A stretch of 16,672 nt of DNA from an uncultured Dorea sp. (GTDB lineage Bacteria; Bacillota; Clostridia; Lachnospirales; Lachnospiraceae). The notes beneath the pieces were generated by a model. It saw nothing but the letters and a program-made list of their open reading frames with translations. It searched no databases and was not told the origin of the DNA. The stretch is taken from assembly GCA_934295165.1 (NCBI GenBank), contig CAKRAT010000047.1, positions 1 through 16,672 of the forward strand, given 5' to 3'. This document shows positions 7,357 through 13,949 of this stretch, piece by piece. The translations under genes and the position numbers were made by a program. The number at the start of each line of letters is the position of its first letter. Position 1 is the stretch's first letter.

Positions 7357-7393
7357 AAAAAAAGGACAATTACATTATGTAGTTGTCCTTTTT
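7357..7393 (-). terminator. Rho-independent terminator after rplS
   Basis: Minus strand: AAAAAGGACAA pairs with TTGTCCTTTTT (11 pairs), with a further four pairs TACA/TGTA inside, followed by seven T. It lies 17 bases past the rplS stop. Being symmetrical, it could also work on the plus strand. Confidence 0.88.
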
Positions 7394-7409
7394 CCATTCA
7401 TTTTCCTGA

Positions 7410-7757
7410 TTATTTTACTAATTCTTTAACTTTAGCTTTCTTACCAACGCGGTCTCTTAAGTAGTTAAGTTTTGCTCTTCTTACTTTACCTCTTCTTACT
7501 ACTTCGATCTTCTCAACGTTTGGTGAGTGTACCGGCCAAGTCTTCTCAACACCGATTCCGCTAGAAAACTTTCTAACTGTAAATGTTTCTCTTGCTCCGC
7601 CACCCTGTCTCTTCAGGACTGTTCCTTCGAAAATCTGTACTCTTTCACGGTTTCCTTCTTTGATCTTTCCGTAAACTTTAACAGTATCTCCAACGTGGAA
7701 TTCTGGTGCTACTTCTTTTAACTGAGCAGCTTCAATGTTCTTAATAATATCGTTCAT
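7410..7757 (-). CDS. rplS: 50S ribosomal protein L19
   Basis: 115 residues, the usual length. It begins [20 protein letters not shown] and holds the L19 core pattern [19 protein letters not shown] (residues 23-41), [20 protein letters not shown] and the basic C-terminus [21 protein letters not shown]19 sits at the 30S-50S interface. It has a very strong AAGGAGGT ribosome binding site, its own promoter and a structured leader, and is followed by a terminator, so it can be expressed apart from trmD although it lies in the same block. Confidence 0.97.
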   Translation of the reverse strand: MNDIIKNIEAAQLKEVAPEFHVGDTVKVYGKIKEGNRERVQIFEGTVLKRQGGGARETFTVRKFSSGIGVEKTWPVHSPNVEKIEVVRRGKVRRAKLNYLRDRVGKKAKVKELVK

Positions 7758-7765
7758 TATGTGTG

Positions 7766-7833
7766 ACCTCCTTGTTTACTTGGATGTTCTTAATACATTT
7801 GTACCAGAGGACCATCTATTTTTCTTCACAACA
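7766..7833 (-). promoter_or_regulatory. Probable L19 (rplS) autoregulatory leader
   Basis: The RNA between the predicted start near 7833 and the AAGGAGGT site folds with GATG (about 7815) pairing with CATC (about 7788), with an inner TAC/GTA pairing around AAAT. Position, size and the 'AAGAACATCCAAG' stretch fit the L19 leader described in Firmicutes, to which L19 binds to control its own synthesis. Assignment is by resemblance and location. Confidence 0.5.
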
Positions 7834-7839
7834 CGCTAT

Positions 7840-7868
7840 ATTCTATCATACCCGGTGCAAAATTACAA
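7840..7868 (-). promoter_or_regulatory. Promoter of rplS, extended -10
   Basis: Minus strand: -35 TTGTAA (7868-7863), 17-base spacer, TGA followed by -10 TAGAAT (7845-7840). The TGn element makes it an extended -10 promoter. It overlaps a hairpin at 7855-7891 (GTGCAAAA / TTTTGCAC, with an inner ACAAG/CTTGT). Confidence 0.65.
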
Positions 7869-7920
7869 GGATTTTTTCTTGTTTTTTGCACTCTTTTCTT
7901 CTTTATATAATTTATATGGT

Positions 7921-8730
7921 TCAATTCTGTAACCGGCTGCTATCTCTTTGTATTTCCTTTGCCAGCTTTTTTTCTTTCTCGGTAAGTTCTGCCTTTTCAA
8001 GCAGATCCGGCCGGTTCTTTGCGGTGCGGATCACAGACTGTTCGCGTCTCCATTTTTCAATATTGGCATGATGTCCGGACATCAGGATCTCCGGTACTTT
8101 TTTGTCATGCCACACTTCCGGCCTTGAATACTGCGGGTATTCCAGCAGATTATCCTGAAAGCTTTCGAATTCAGCAGATACGTCATTATGGAGTACTCCA
8201 GGAACCAGTCTGGATATCGCATCGATCATGATCATCGCCGGAAGTTCTCCCCCGGTCAGGACATAATCCCCGATGGATACATAATCGGTCACGATCTCCT
8301 CCAGCACACGTTCGTCAATCCCTTCATAATGTCCGCATAAGAATACGAGATCTTCTTCCTGTGCGAATTCTTCTGCCATAGACTGGTTGAATGTCTTTCC
8401 CTGCGGGGACAGATAGATGACTCTTGTGCGTTTCTTTCCACACGCCATGTCCGGCTGTTCTCCGGATCTTTCTTCTTCCCCGGCTTTTCTTTCCCTGATC
8501 TGTCTTGCAAGTGCATCATAACACTGATATACCGGCTCCGCCTGCATCAGCATCCCTGCACCGCCGCCATACGGATAGTCATCCACGCTATGGTGCTTGT
8601 TAAATGCATAATCTCTGATATTCAAAGCCTCTATAGACAGAAGTCCTTTATTCACCGCACGCCCGATGATACTGGTGTTCAGCCCGTCCATGACCATCTC
8701 CGGAAATAATGTCATAATATAAAAATTCAT
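7921..8730 (-). CDS. trmD: tRNA (guanine-37-N1)-methyltransferase TrmD
   Basis: 269 residues, somewhat longer than E. coli TrmD. It methylates G37 next to the anticodon using S-adenosylmethionine, preventing +1 frameshifts. Motifs: DYPYGGGAGM (51-60), IYLSPQGKTF (105-114), LCGHYEGIDERV (131-142), the knot loop GDYVLTGGELPAM (154-166), and LLEYPQYSRPEV (195-206). The extra length comes from a polar insertion at about 80-102. An ungapped match to E. coli (VPGVL...SF...LL) puts E189 where E. coli has the catalytic Asp169. The gene lies 14 bases after rimM, the usual partner. Confidence 0.96.
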   Translation of the reverse strand: MNFYIMTLFPEMVMDGLNTSIIGRAVNKGLLSIEALNIRDYAFNKHHSVDDYPYGGGAGMLMQAEPVYQCYDALARQIRERKAGEEERSGEQPDMACGKKRTRVIYLSPQGKTFNQSMAEEFAQEEDLVFLCGHYEGIDERVLEEIVTDYVSIGDYVLTGGELPAMIMIDAISRLVPGVLHNDVSAEFESFQDNLLEYPQYSRPEVWHDKKVPEILMSGHHANIEKWRREQSVIRTAKNRPDLLEKAELTEKEKKLAKEIQRDSSRLQN

Positions 8731-8744
8731 ATACTATCCTCTTT

Positions 8745-9251
8745 CTAGATCAGCCCGTCCATCAGGTGGATCTTCATCTTCTGATTCTCTATATCAACAT
8801 CCCGGATACATTCGCGGATTGCCGGAACCAATACTTCTCCGTGTTCCTCTGTATCGATCACATAGACATCGTTCGCACCGGTCTCCATGACATCTTTTAA
8901 TGTTCCGAATGGTTCATCGTCCTCTGTTACAACCTGGATTCCGATCATATCGGCGATAAAATATTCATTTTCTTCCAGTGCCACCGCATCTTTACGCTCT
9001 ACCAGAAGCGGGCATCTCTTATAACGCTCGATATCATTTATATTATCAATTCCTTTGAATTTCAGGATCACAAACTGTTTAAAGAATTTGACTCCCTGAA
9101 TCTCCAGCGGTTTTTTCTCTCTTCCGGTGTCTAACAGCACATGTTTTAACGTTTTAAAACGCTCCGGGTCATCTGTAGTCGGAAATACTTTGACTTCCCC
9201 ACGCACTCCGTGTGTCGAAGTGATGACACCTACCTGTAACAATTCTTCCAT
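8745..9251 (-). CDS. rimM: 16S rRNA processing protein RimM
   Basis: 168 residues, normal length. The N-terminal domain opens [20 protein letters not shown] (7-26), the family signature, and a PRC-barrel follows from about residue 95 ([15 protein letters not shown]). RimM binds ribosomal protein S19 and helps mature the 30S head and 16S rRNA 3' domain. AAGGAGT lies just upstream of the ATG. It is 14 bases before trmD and 151 bases after the KH gene. Confidence 0.95.
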   Translation of the reverse strand: MEELLQVGVITSTHGVRGEVKVFPTTDDPERFKTLKHVLLDTGREKKPLEIQGVKFFKQFVILKFKGIDNINDIERYKRCPLLVERKDAVALEENEYFIADMIGIQVVTEDDEPFGTLKDVMETGANDVYVIDTEEHGEVLVPAIRECIRDVDIENQKMKIHLMDGLI

Positions 9252-9402
9252 AGATACTCCTTTTCTTATATGTTGCGGGCATTTCTAAACCGCCCTCTTC
9301 CTCTTTCATAACAGATACTGTTCACATACTCTGATATAAGATAAGCGGGACAGACCACAAACGGGCCTGTCCCGGGACAAAATGGGAATCCCCATTATTA
9401 TT
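9252..9402 (-). other. khpA-rimM spacer with two hairpins and a repeated word
   Basis: Within the transcript, AATGGG/CCCATT (9396-9381) is a small stem-loop right after the khpA stop. CGGGACAGGCC/GGTCTGTCCCG (9374-9346) is a strong 11-pair GC-rich stem with no run of T after it, so it is more likely a stability or processing element than a terminator. TACTGTTCACA (9316-9326) is a further copy of the word found in the mscS hairpin cluster. No gene is seen here. Confidence 0.6.
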
Positions 9403-9633
9403 CTAGTCCATGATATCTACGATAACTTTCTTATCTTCCTTCGCTGCTGCGGCTTTCACAACTGAGCGGATCGCCTTCGCAATACGGCCCTGTTTTCCGA
9501 TTACTTTTCCCATATCAGATTCAGCAACCCGTACTTCCAGAACTGTCGTCTTCTTCTCTTCGCGTTCATTTACAACAACGCTTTCTGGATCGTCGACTAA
9601 TGCTTTCGCAATTACTTCAACTAATTCCTTCAT
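9403..9633 (-). CDS. khpA: KH-domain RNA-binding protein KhpA (YlqC)
   Basis: 76 residues: essentially one KH domain, with the GKQG loop at 46-49 inside MGKVIGKQGRIAKAIRSVV. In Gram-positives KhpA pairs with KhpB (Jag/EloR) and binds many RNAs, affecting cell elongation and division. It lies between rpsP (24 bases upstream) and rimM, its usual place. A GGAGGTG ribosome binding site precedes the ATG. Confidence 0.93.
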   Translation of the reverse strand: MKELVEVIAKALVDDPESVVVNEREEKKTTVLEVRVAESDMGKVIGKQGRIAKAIRSVVKAAAAKEDKKVIVDIMD

Positions 9634-9657
9634 AAATGCACACCTCCAGTGGCATAA

Positions 9658-9903
9658 TTATTTCTCGATGCCTGCTGCCTTTAAAATCTTTGCAACTGCT
9701 TCTGTAGGCTGTGCTCCGTTTGCAAGCCATTTCTTAGCTGCTTCTTCGTCAACTTTGATAGCACTTGGATCACAGTTTGGATCGTATGTTCCGATCTCGT
9801 CGATGAATCTTCCGTCTCTTGGTGCTCTAGAATCTGCTACGATGATTCTATAGAAAGGAGCCTTCTTCTGTCCCATTCTTCTTAATCTCATTTTTACTGC
9901 CAT
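9658..9903 (-). CDS. rpsP: 30S ribosomal protein S16
   Basis: 81 residues, full length, opening [20 protein letters not shown] and containing [21 protein letters not shown] (residues 22-42), both diagnostic of S16. It is needed for 30S assembly. The ribosome binding site is ACGGAGG 9 bases upstream. It follows ffh by 122 bases. Confidence 0.97.
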   Translation of the reverse strand: MAVKMRLRRMGQKKAPFYRIIVADSRAPRDGRFIDEIGTYDPNCDPSAIKVDEEAAKKWLANGAQPTEAVAKILKAAGIEK

Positions 9904-10025
9904 GTTAGTTTACCTCCGTAAAATTATAATATTTATAGTTTATTCTTATACTCAGAACCTGCCTCTGGCATCTTCTATTGTATAATCTGGAATCTATATA
10001 ACGCGGGATCCGCGGTATATCGTGT
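9904..10025 (-). other. ffh-rpsP spacer
   Basis: An AT-rich 122-base spacer in the transcript. A CCGCG/CGCGG hairpin (about 10005-10018) lies just after ffh, with no T run. GCC-AGA-GGC is a short hairpin near 9960. TATTATAAT near 9930 could be part of an rpsP promoter, but I could not place a convincing -35 box. Confidence 0.4.
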
Positions 10026-11375
10026 TTAAAACGGGAATCCGAATTTTTTCTTCTTTCCCGGCTTGCCAAATTGTTTCATCAGCTTTTTCATCTCGTTAAA
10101 CTGCTTGATCATGCGGTTCACTTCGCTGATGTCCACCCCTGCACCTTTGGCAATTCTGTGCTTTCTGGATGGAGAAAGAATATCCGGATTGGCTCTTTCT
10201 GCCGGTGTCATGGAATGAATGATCGCTTCCATTCTTCCCATCTTCCTCTCAGCTTCCGCTGTCTGCTCGTCGTCCAATCCTTTCATCTTGCCGCCCATGC
10301 CTCCAAGACCCGGCAGCATGTTCATGATATTTCCAAGACCACCCATATTCTTCATCTGCTTAATACTTTCCAGATAATCGTCAAAATCAAACTGGTTCTT
10401 CTTAAGCTTCTGGGTCATCTCTCTGGCTTTCTCTTCATCGATCTCGGCCTCTGCCTTCTCGATAAGTGACAGGACATCTCCCATTCCGAGGATTCTTGAT
10501 GCCATACGATCCGGATAGAACTGTTCCAGATTCGAAAGTTTCTCTCCCATACCTACATACAGGATCGGCTTTCCGGTAACTGCCTTTACGGACAGTGCCG
10601 CACCGCCTCTTGTGTCACCATCTAATTTGGTAACGATCACACCGTCGATGCCGACCTTTTCATTGAACTCTTTTGCCACATTCACGGCATCCTGTCCGGT
10701 CATCGCATCAATGACAAGTATGGTCTGATGTACTTCTACTTCCTCTTTGATCTCTTCAAGCTCTGCCATCATATCTTCATCAATATGAAGTCGTCCGGCT
10801 GTATCGAGGATCACAAGGTCGTTGCCATTCTTCTGCGCATGTTCGATCGCTGCCCTGGCGATATTCGCCGGCTTGTGGTTCTCTCCCATAGAGAAGACTT
10901 CCACACCCTGCTTCTCACCGTTGACCTGTAACTGCTTAATCGCAGCCGGTCTGTAGACGTCACATGCAACCAGCAGTGGTTTCTTGCCCTTTAACTTGAA
11001 CTTTCCGGCAAGCTTTGCTGTCGTGGTCGTCTTACCTGCTCCCTGAAGACCTGCCATCATGATAACCGTGATGGCCTTTCCAGGCTGAAGCTGAATCTCT
11101 GTAGTCTCCGAACCCATCAGGTTGATCAGTTCTTCATTTACAATCTTGATCACCATCTGTCCCGGATTCAGACCGTTCATTACATCCTGACCGATCGCAC
11201 GCTCCTGCACGCTCTTGATGAAATCTTTTACCACTTTAAAGTTAACATCCGCTGCAAGTAATGCGCGCTTGATCTCTTTTAAAGCTTCTTTGACATCATC
11301 TTCTGTCAGACGTCCTTTGCTTCTCAGGTTCTTAAATACATTTTGAAGTTTCTCTGTCAAGCTGTCAAATGCCAT
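10026..11375 (-). CDS. ffh: Signal recognition particle protein Ffh
   Basis: 449 residues, normal length. Ffh binds signal sequences and 4.5S/scRNA and delivers ribosomes to FtsY at the membrane. An N domain (about 1-90) precedes the GTPase domain: P-loop GLQGAGKT (109-116), CDVYRPAA (138-145), DTAGR (191-195) and TKLDGDTRGGA (249-259). The Met-rich M domain (about 325-449) has SPSRKHRIAKGAG (401-413), the SRP-RNA-binding helix-turn-helix, and ends in a basic tail. It begins 1 base after ylxM and has GAGGAG in front of the ATG, so the two are coupled. Confidence 0.97.
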   Translation of the reverse strand: MAFDSLTEKLQNVFKNLRSKGRLTEDDVKEALKEIKRALLAADVNFKVVKDFIKSVQERAIGQDVMNGLNPGQMVIKIVNEELINLMGSETTEIQLQPGKAITVIMMAGLQGAGKTTTTAKLAGKFKLKGKKPLLVACDVYRPAAIKQLQVNGEKQGVEVFSMGENHKPANIARAAIEHAQKNGNDLVILDTAGRLHIDEDMMAELEEIKEEVEVHQTILVIDAMTGQDAVNVAKEFNEKVGIDGVIVTKLDGDTRGGAALSVKAVTGKPILYVGMGEKLSNLEQFYPDRMASRILGMGDVLSLIEKAEAEIDEEKAREMTQKLKKNQFDFDDYLESIKQMKNMGGLGNIMNMLPGLGGMGGKMKGLDDEQTAEAERKMGRMEAIIHSMTPAERANPDILSPSRKHRIAKGAGVDISEVNRMIKQFNEMKKLMKQFGKPGKKKKFGFPF

Positions 11376-11376
11376 G

Positions 11377-11721
11377 CTATAACTCCTCTATAATTTCATC
11401 GGATATCTTCCGGATATCTGCAACAAGTTCTTCTGCGTTCTCCTTCTCATATCCGTCCAGCAATTCGTCAATCTGCTTTACTTTTTCTCTGACCGACACG
11501 AACTTCTCTACCAGATGAAGTTTCTCTTCGTAGCCTTTCAGTGTCTGGGAACATCTCTTTACCAGATCATGTACACCCTGTCTGCTGATTCCTTCTTCTC
11601 TTGCGATCTCGCCGAGTGATAAATCTTCCAGAACAAACTGTTCATACACTTCTTTCTGATGATCTGTAAGAAGTTCTCCATAAAAATCATATAATAATGC
11701 CTGTTCTAATATTTCATTCAT
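11377..11721 (-). CDS. ylxM: YlxM family DNA-binding protein
   Basis: 114 residues from the ATG at 11721. A helix-turn-helix with [21 protein letters not shown] resembles sigma factor region 4. It is followed by a coiled-coil-like charged helix (about 75-114). YlxM is thought to influence SRP gene expression or function, and in Firmicutes it nearly always precedes ffh, as here. The longer frame opening with a TTG at 11766 is not used, because that TTG belongs to the -35 box of the promoter. The ATG at 11721 has AGGTGAG 4-5 bases upstream and matches the family N-terminus ([19 protein letters not shown]). Confidence 0.9.
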   Translation of the reverse strand: MNEILEQALLYDFYGELLTDHQKEVYEQFVLEDLSLGEIAREEGISRQGVHDLVKRCSQTLKGYEEKLHLVEKFVSVREKVKQIDELLDGYEKENAEELVADIRKISDEIIEEL

Positions 11722-11737
11722 GTCTCTCACCTGTGAT

Positions 11738-11766
11738 ATCATATAATACTTCCGGACAGGTGTCAA
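11738..11766 (-). promoter_or_regulatory. Strong sigma-A promoter of the ylxM-ffh-rpsP operon
   Basis: Minus strand: -35 TTGACA (11766-11761, perfect), a 17-base spacer and -10 TATGAT (11743-11738, 5 of 6). Transcription would start about 10 bases before the AGGTGAG ribosome binding site of ylxM, giving a very short leader. Confidence 0.88.
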
Positions 11767-11841
11767 GTATTTTTTCTTTACACCTTAATTTTTTTCAAAA
11801 TAAAATTGATTTCCCATTCACTTTGTCGTAATATAACTGAT

Positions 11842-11870
11842 GGAAGATATTGCCGGATGCAGTATCTTCC
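11842..11870 (+). other. Leader hairpin upstream of the J-domain gene
   Basis: GGAAGATATTGC (11842-11853) pairs with GCAGTATCTTCC (11859-11870) over 12 positions with one T-G pair and loop CGGAT. No T run follows on either strand, so it does not look like a terminator. A weak promoter-like pair, TTGTCG-17-GATATT, lies at about 11824-11852, overlapping the left arm. The stem could be an operator or an mRNA-stabilising leader. Confidence 0.55.
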
Positions 11871-11903
11871 AATCATGTCCATATATTATAAGGGGAGAAT
11901 ATA

Positions 11904-12569
11904 ATGGCAAAAAAGAATTACTACAAGGTACTTGGTGTGTCAAGGACTGCTTCTTCGGAAGAGATCTCCGCTGCCAAGAACAGACTTGCAAAAAAATACC
12001 ATCCCGATGCCAATATGAAGGATGGAATCGATACAACCAGAAAAATGCAGCAGATCCTGGAAGCTTACCGCATCCTTTCCGATCCAAAGAAGCGCGCATC
12101 CTATGACCGTAAGGTATTCGGAAAGCCAGCGGAAAAATCTGACCGTAATTTCGATCTGTTTAACCTATATAATATGGAAGAAACAGAACCGGTCACTGGT
12201 ACGCCATTCGTTAATTACTGGCGTGCTGCTGATTCTTTATACGATATCACAAGGGAAAGCGAACAACTTTTCAAAGAAAAGGATAAATCTGCTTTCAAAA
12301 ATGCCCAGCTGTCTGTACTGTCTGCACAAGCACTCAGTTATGCCGTCACCTTACGCGAAGCCGGGATTCCAGAGAAATACTGGCTTCCTGCAATCATGGA
12401 CTGGTTACTTTTTACATGGTACAAGAACCGAAATCTTCCGGTATCATATTTACTGAAGCTTTATGATGACTATTCCCAAAAAGAAATCAGTGGATTTAAA
12501 CGTATAAAACTACAAAAAGAGCTGCTGCATTTCCAGCATTCATTAAAACGACTGGTCAATTATGGTTAA
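11904..12569 (+). CDS. J-domain (DnaJ-like) protein with unrecognised C-terminal domain
   Basis: 221 residues. The J-domain covers about 5-72: NYYKVLGVSRTASSEEI (5-21), the HPD tripeptide (33-35) required to stimulate DnaK, and ILSDPKKRASYDR (57-69). There is no Gly/Phe region, zinc-finger region or substrate-binding domain as in true DnaJ. Instead, residues about 80-221 form a helical, Trp/Tyr-containing domain I do not recognise (with KYWLPAIMDWLLFTWYKNR). It is therefore a class III J-protein that probably directs DnaK to a specific partner. No membrane segment is seen. The ribosome binding site is AGGGGAG, 7 bases upstream. It is divergent from ylxM and is the first of a plus-strand run of poorly known genes. 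Confidence 0.82.
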   Translation: MAKKNYYKVLGVSRTASSEEISAAKNRLAKKYHPDANMKDGIDTTRKMQQILEAYRILSDPKKRASYDRKVFGKPAEKSDRNFDLFNLYNMEETEPVTGTPFVNYWRAADSLYDITRESEQLFKEKDKSAFKNAQLSVLSAQALSYAVTLREAGIPEKYWLPAIMDWLLFTWYKNRNLPVSYLLKLYDDYSQKEISGFKRIKLQKELLHFQHSLKRLVNYG

Positions 12570-12637
12570 TTTTCATCTCACACATTTATTCCGAATGCAT
12601 ATTATGTACTGTAAACATCATTATTGGAGGATTCAAT

Positions 12638-12964
12638 ATGAGCGATTTAAGTACAGCAAACTGTGGATGTGGCTGTGAGGGACGCGACAGATTCGGTGGA
12701 GACTGTGGATGCGGCGGATGTAATGGTGGATGCGGCTGTGGCAATAACGGCTGTGGCAATAACGGCTGTGGTTTTGGCAATAACAGCTGCCTGTGGATCA
12801 TCCTGCTCCTCTGCTGCTGCGGCGGTTTCGGTAACGGCTGTGGATGTGGCAATGGCTGTGGATGCGGCAACGACAGCTGCCTGTGGATCATCCTGCTCCT
12901 CTGCTGCTGTGGCGGTTTCGGTAACGGCTGTGGTTTTGGCAATGGCTGTGGATGCGGATGCTAG
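12638..12964 (+). CDS. Cys/Gly-rich repeat protein, unknown function ('chorion-class high-cysteine' type)
   Basis: 108 residues with 26 Cys and 35 Gly by my count. A Gly-Cys-Asn rich N-terminal half (GCGCGNNGCGNNGCG) is followed by two copies of a 30-residue unit. Each unit has a short hydrophobic block CLWIILLLCCC (51-61 and 81-91) and then GGFGNGCG. The DNA shows the units as a near-identical 90-bp tandem duplication. Similar proteins in Lachnospiraceae carry the database name 'chorion class high-cysteine protein', which reflects composition only. The gene has a clear GGAGG ribosome binding site 7 bases upstream and a strong terminator, so it is a real single-gene unit. Metal binding, a disulfide-linked surface layer or a spore-coat-like role are guesses. 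Nothing in the sequence looks like a cleavable signal peptide. Confidence 0.8.
   Translation: MSDLSTANCGCGCEGRDRFGGDCGCGGCNGGCGCGNNGCGNNGCGFGNNSCLWIILLLCCCGGFGNGCGCGNGCGCGNDSCLWIILLLCCCGGFGNGCGFGNGCGCGC
12784..12963 (+). repeat. 90-bp tandem duplication inside the Cys/Gly-rich gene
   Basis: The stretch from 12784 (CAGCTGCCTGTGGATCATCC) recurs from 12874 with a period of exactly 90 bases. Through the first 60 bases I see a single difference (GGC/GGT-type third base), with a few more in the last 30. The near identity points to a recent duplication or ongoing homogenisation. Confidence 0.9.
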
Positions 12965-12992
12965 ACAACATAATATTTCCTGCATAGGACTT

Positions 12993-13025
12993 AAAGAGAC
13001 GGAGTCATTTTTCCGTCTCTTTTTT
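12993..13025 (+). terminator. Rho-independent terminator after the Cys/Gly-rich gene
   Basis: AAAGAGACGGA (12993-13003) pairs with TCCGTCTCTTT (13012-13022), loop of 8, with the T run continuing to 13025. It separates this gene from the next pair. Confidence 0.85.
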
Positions 13026-13063
13026 CATATATATTTATAACGCTGATCCCGGGAGGAGTCACC

Positions 13064-13555
13064 ATGGCCGGAAAACCTTCAAAACCAATGACACCATTTG
13101 ATAAATCTGTCACACCCTCCTATTTATATAAATTGAAGCTGTTCCTCTCCTTCCTGCCTCCTTCCACTCAGCGCTTCCTTGCCGTCTATATCAAATTTTC
13201 TGAATTTCGGTATACGATGGACTATTTCCGGGGACTGCCGTTTCATACATTTTCTTTTCAGTCAATCGGCGAACTTGCGCCCTATATGGATGAAAATGAA
13301 CGGAATATGATGGATCAGATGGCTTCTATAATGCAGATGATGGAAATGATGACGATGGCTCAGACCGGTTCTGCAGCCGGCGGTTCCGATTCTGCTGGCC
13401 CTGTTGATCTTATGAAAGCAATGATGTCCGGCGAAGATATGGAAACGTTCCAAAATTACATGGATCTCTTCGATCAGGAACTTTCCAGATCTGGAACCGC
13501 TACAAAGAAAGGGGACTCTTCACATGAACAGAACAACGAATCATACAACAAATAA
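13064..13555 (+). CDS. Unrecognised protein with a methionine cluster
   Basis: 163 residues; I do not recognise the family. The N-terminal part (about 14-60) is rich in aromatics and Leu/Pro (YLYKLKLFLSFLPPSTQRFL). The middle holds nine Met within 17 residues (82-98, MMDQMASIMQMMEMMTM), likely an amphipathic helix. A Gly/Ser/Ala-rich linker (about 101-113) follows, then another Met-containing helix (DLMKAMMSGEDMETFQNYM) and a polar tail. No signal peptide or obvious membrane span is seen. GGGAGGAG lies 6 bases before the ATG. It overlaps the next gene by 32 bases, so the two are probably translationally coupled and may act together. Confidence 0.72.
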   Translation: MAGKPSKPMTPFDKSVTPSYLYKLKLFLSFLPPSTQRFLAVYIKFSEFRYTMDYFRGLPFHTFSFQSIGELAPYMDENERNMMDQMASIMQMMEMMTMAQTGSAAGGSDSAGPVDLMKAMMSGEDMETFQNYMDLFDQELSRSGTATKKGDSSHEQNNESYNK

Positions 13556-13889
13556 TCAGGAAAATGACACCGTAAATGATGCCGCAAATAATACCGGAGA
13601 CCATTTTGGAAACAGTTGGATGAATCATCCGGCCATGAACGGAATGGATCCGCTCAAACTGGAGCTGATCCGTCTTGCCGCCAGTCAGACCGCCGGCAAA
13701 AGCGGACGGTCACTTGCTCCTGTTATGATGGCGCTCATCACCAGTGCAAACAAGAAAGGAATACAGTTCACTCCACAGGAAATGTCCCTCATCCTGGACA
13801 TACTGAAGGAAGGACGTTCTCCGGAAGAACAGAATCAGATCGACCAGATGGTGCAGATGGTCCGCACACATATGAAGAACAACACATAG
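13524..13889 (+). CDS. Unrecognised protein coupled to the upstream Met-cluster gene
   Basis: 121 residues, family not recognised. An Asn/Thr/Asp-rich, probably disordered start (1-32) leads into a helical region with several Met (WMNHPAMNGMDPLKLELIRL; later QIDQMVQMVRTHM at 105-117). Composition (Met, Gln, Asn, no Cys) resembles the preceding protein's C-terminal half, so the two may be distant relatives or partners. AAGGGGA inside the upstream gene lies 9 bases before the ATG, supporting this start despite the 32-base overlap in another frame. Confidence 0.7.
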   Translation: MNRTTNHTTNNQENDTVNDAANNTGDHFGNSWMNHPAMNGMDPLKLELIRLAASQTAGKSGRSLAPVMMALITSANKKGIQFTPQEMSLILDILKEGRSPEEQNQIDQMVQMVRTHMKNNT

Positions 13890-13917
13890 CAGTTTCTCTT
13901 ACATACTTTAGTATAAT

Positions 13918-13949
13918 AAGAAGAAGGGATTTTTAAAGCCCTTCTTCTT
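13918..13949. terminator. Convergent hairpin between the Met-rich pair and the thioesterase gene
   Basis: AAGAAGAAGGG (13918-13928) pairs perfectly with CCCTTCTTCTT (13939-13949), loop of 10. It overlaps the thioesterase stop codon on the minus strand. Neither side has a clean T run, so it is probably a modest two-way terminator. Confidence 0.5.

Noticed and set aside
9346-9374. GC-rich hairpin as an operon terminator between khpA and rimM
   Set aside because: The stem is strong, but no run of T follows on the minus strand, and rimM/trmD show no separate promoter that I can support.
11824-11852. Firm promoter call for the J-domain gene
   Set aside because: TTGTCG-17-GATATT matches only 4 of 6 at each box and overlaps a hairpin arm, so it is mentioned but not listed separately.
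12586-12985. Minus-strand open frames rich in Pro/Gln or Ala/Thr opposite the Cys/Gly gene
   Set aside because: They are mirror images of the GGC/TGT repeats; they have no ribosome binding site, and the plus frame has one plus a terminator.
13524-13555. The overlap of the Met-rich genes as a frameshifted single gene
   Set aside because: The downstream gene has its own ATG with AAGGGGA at good spacing, and the upstream one ends in a normal polar tail, so two genes are more likely.
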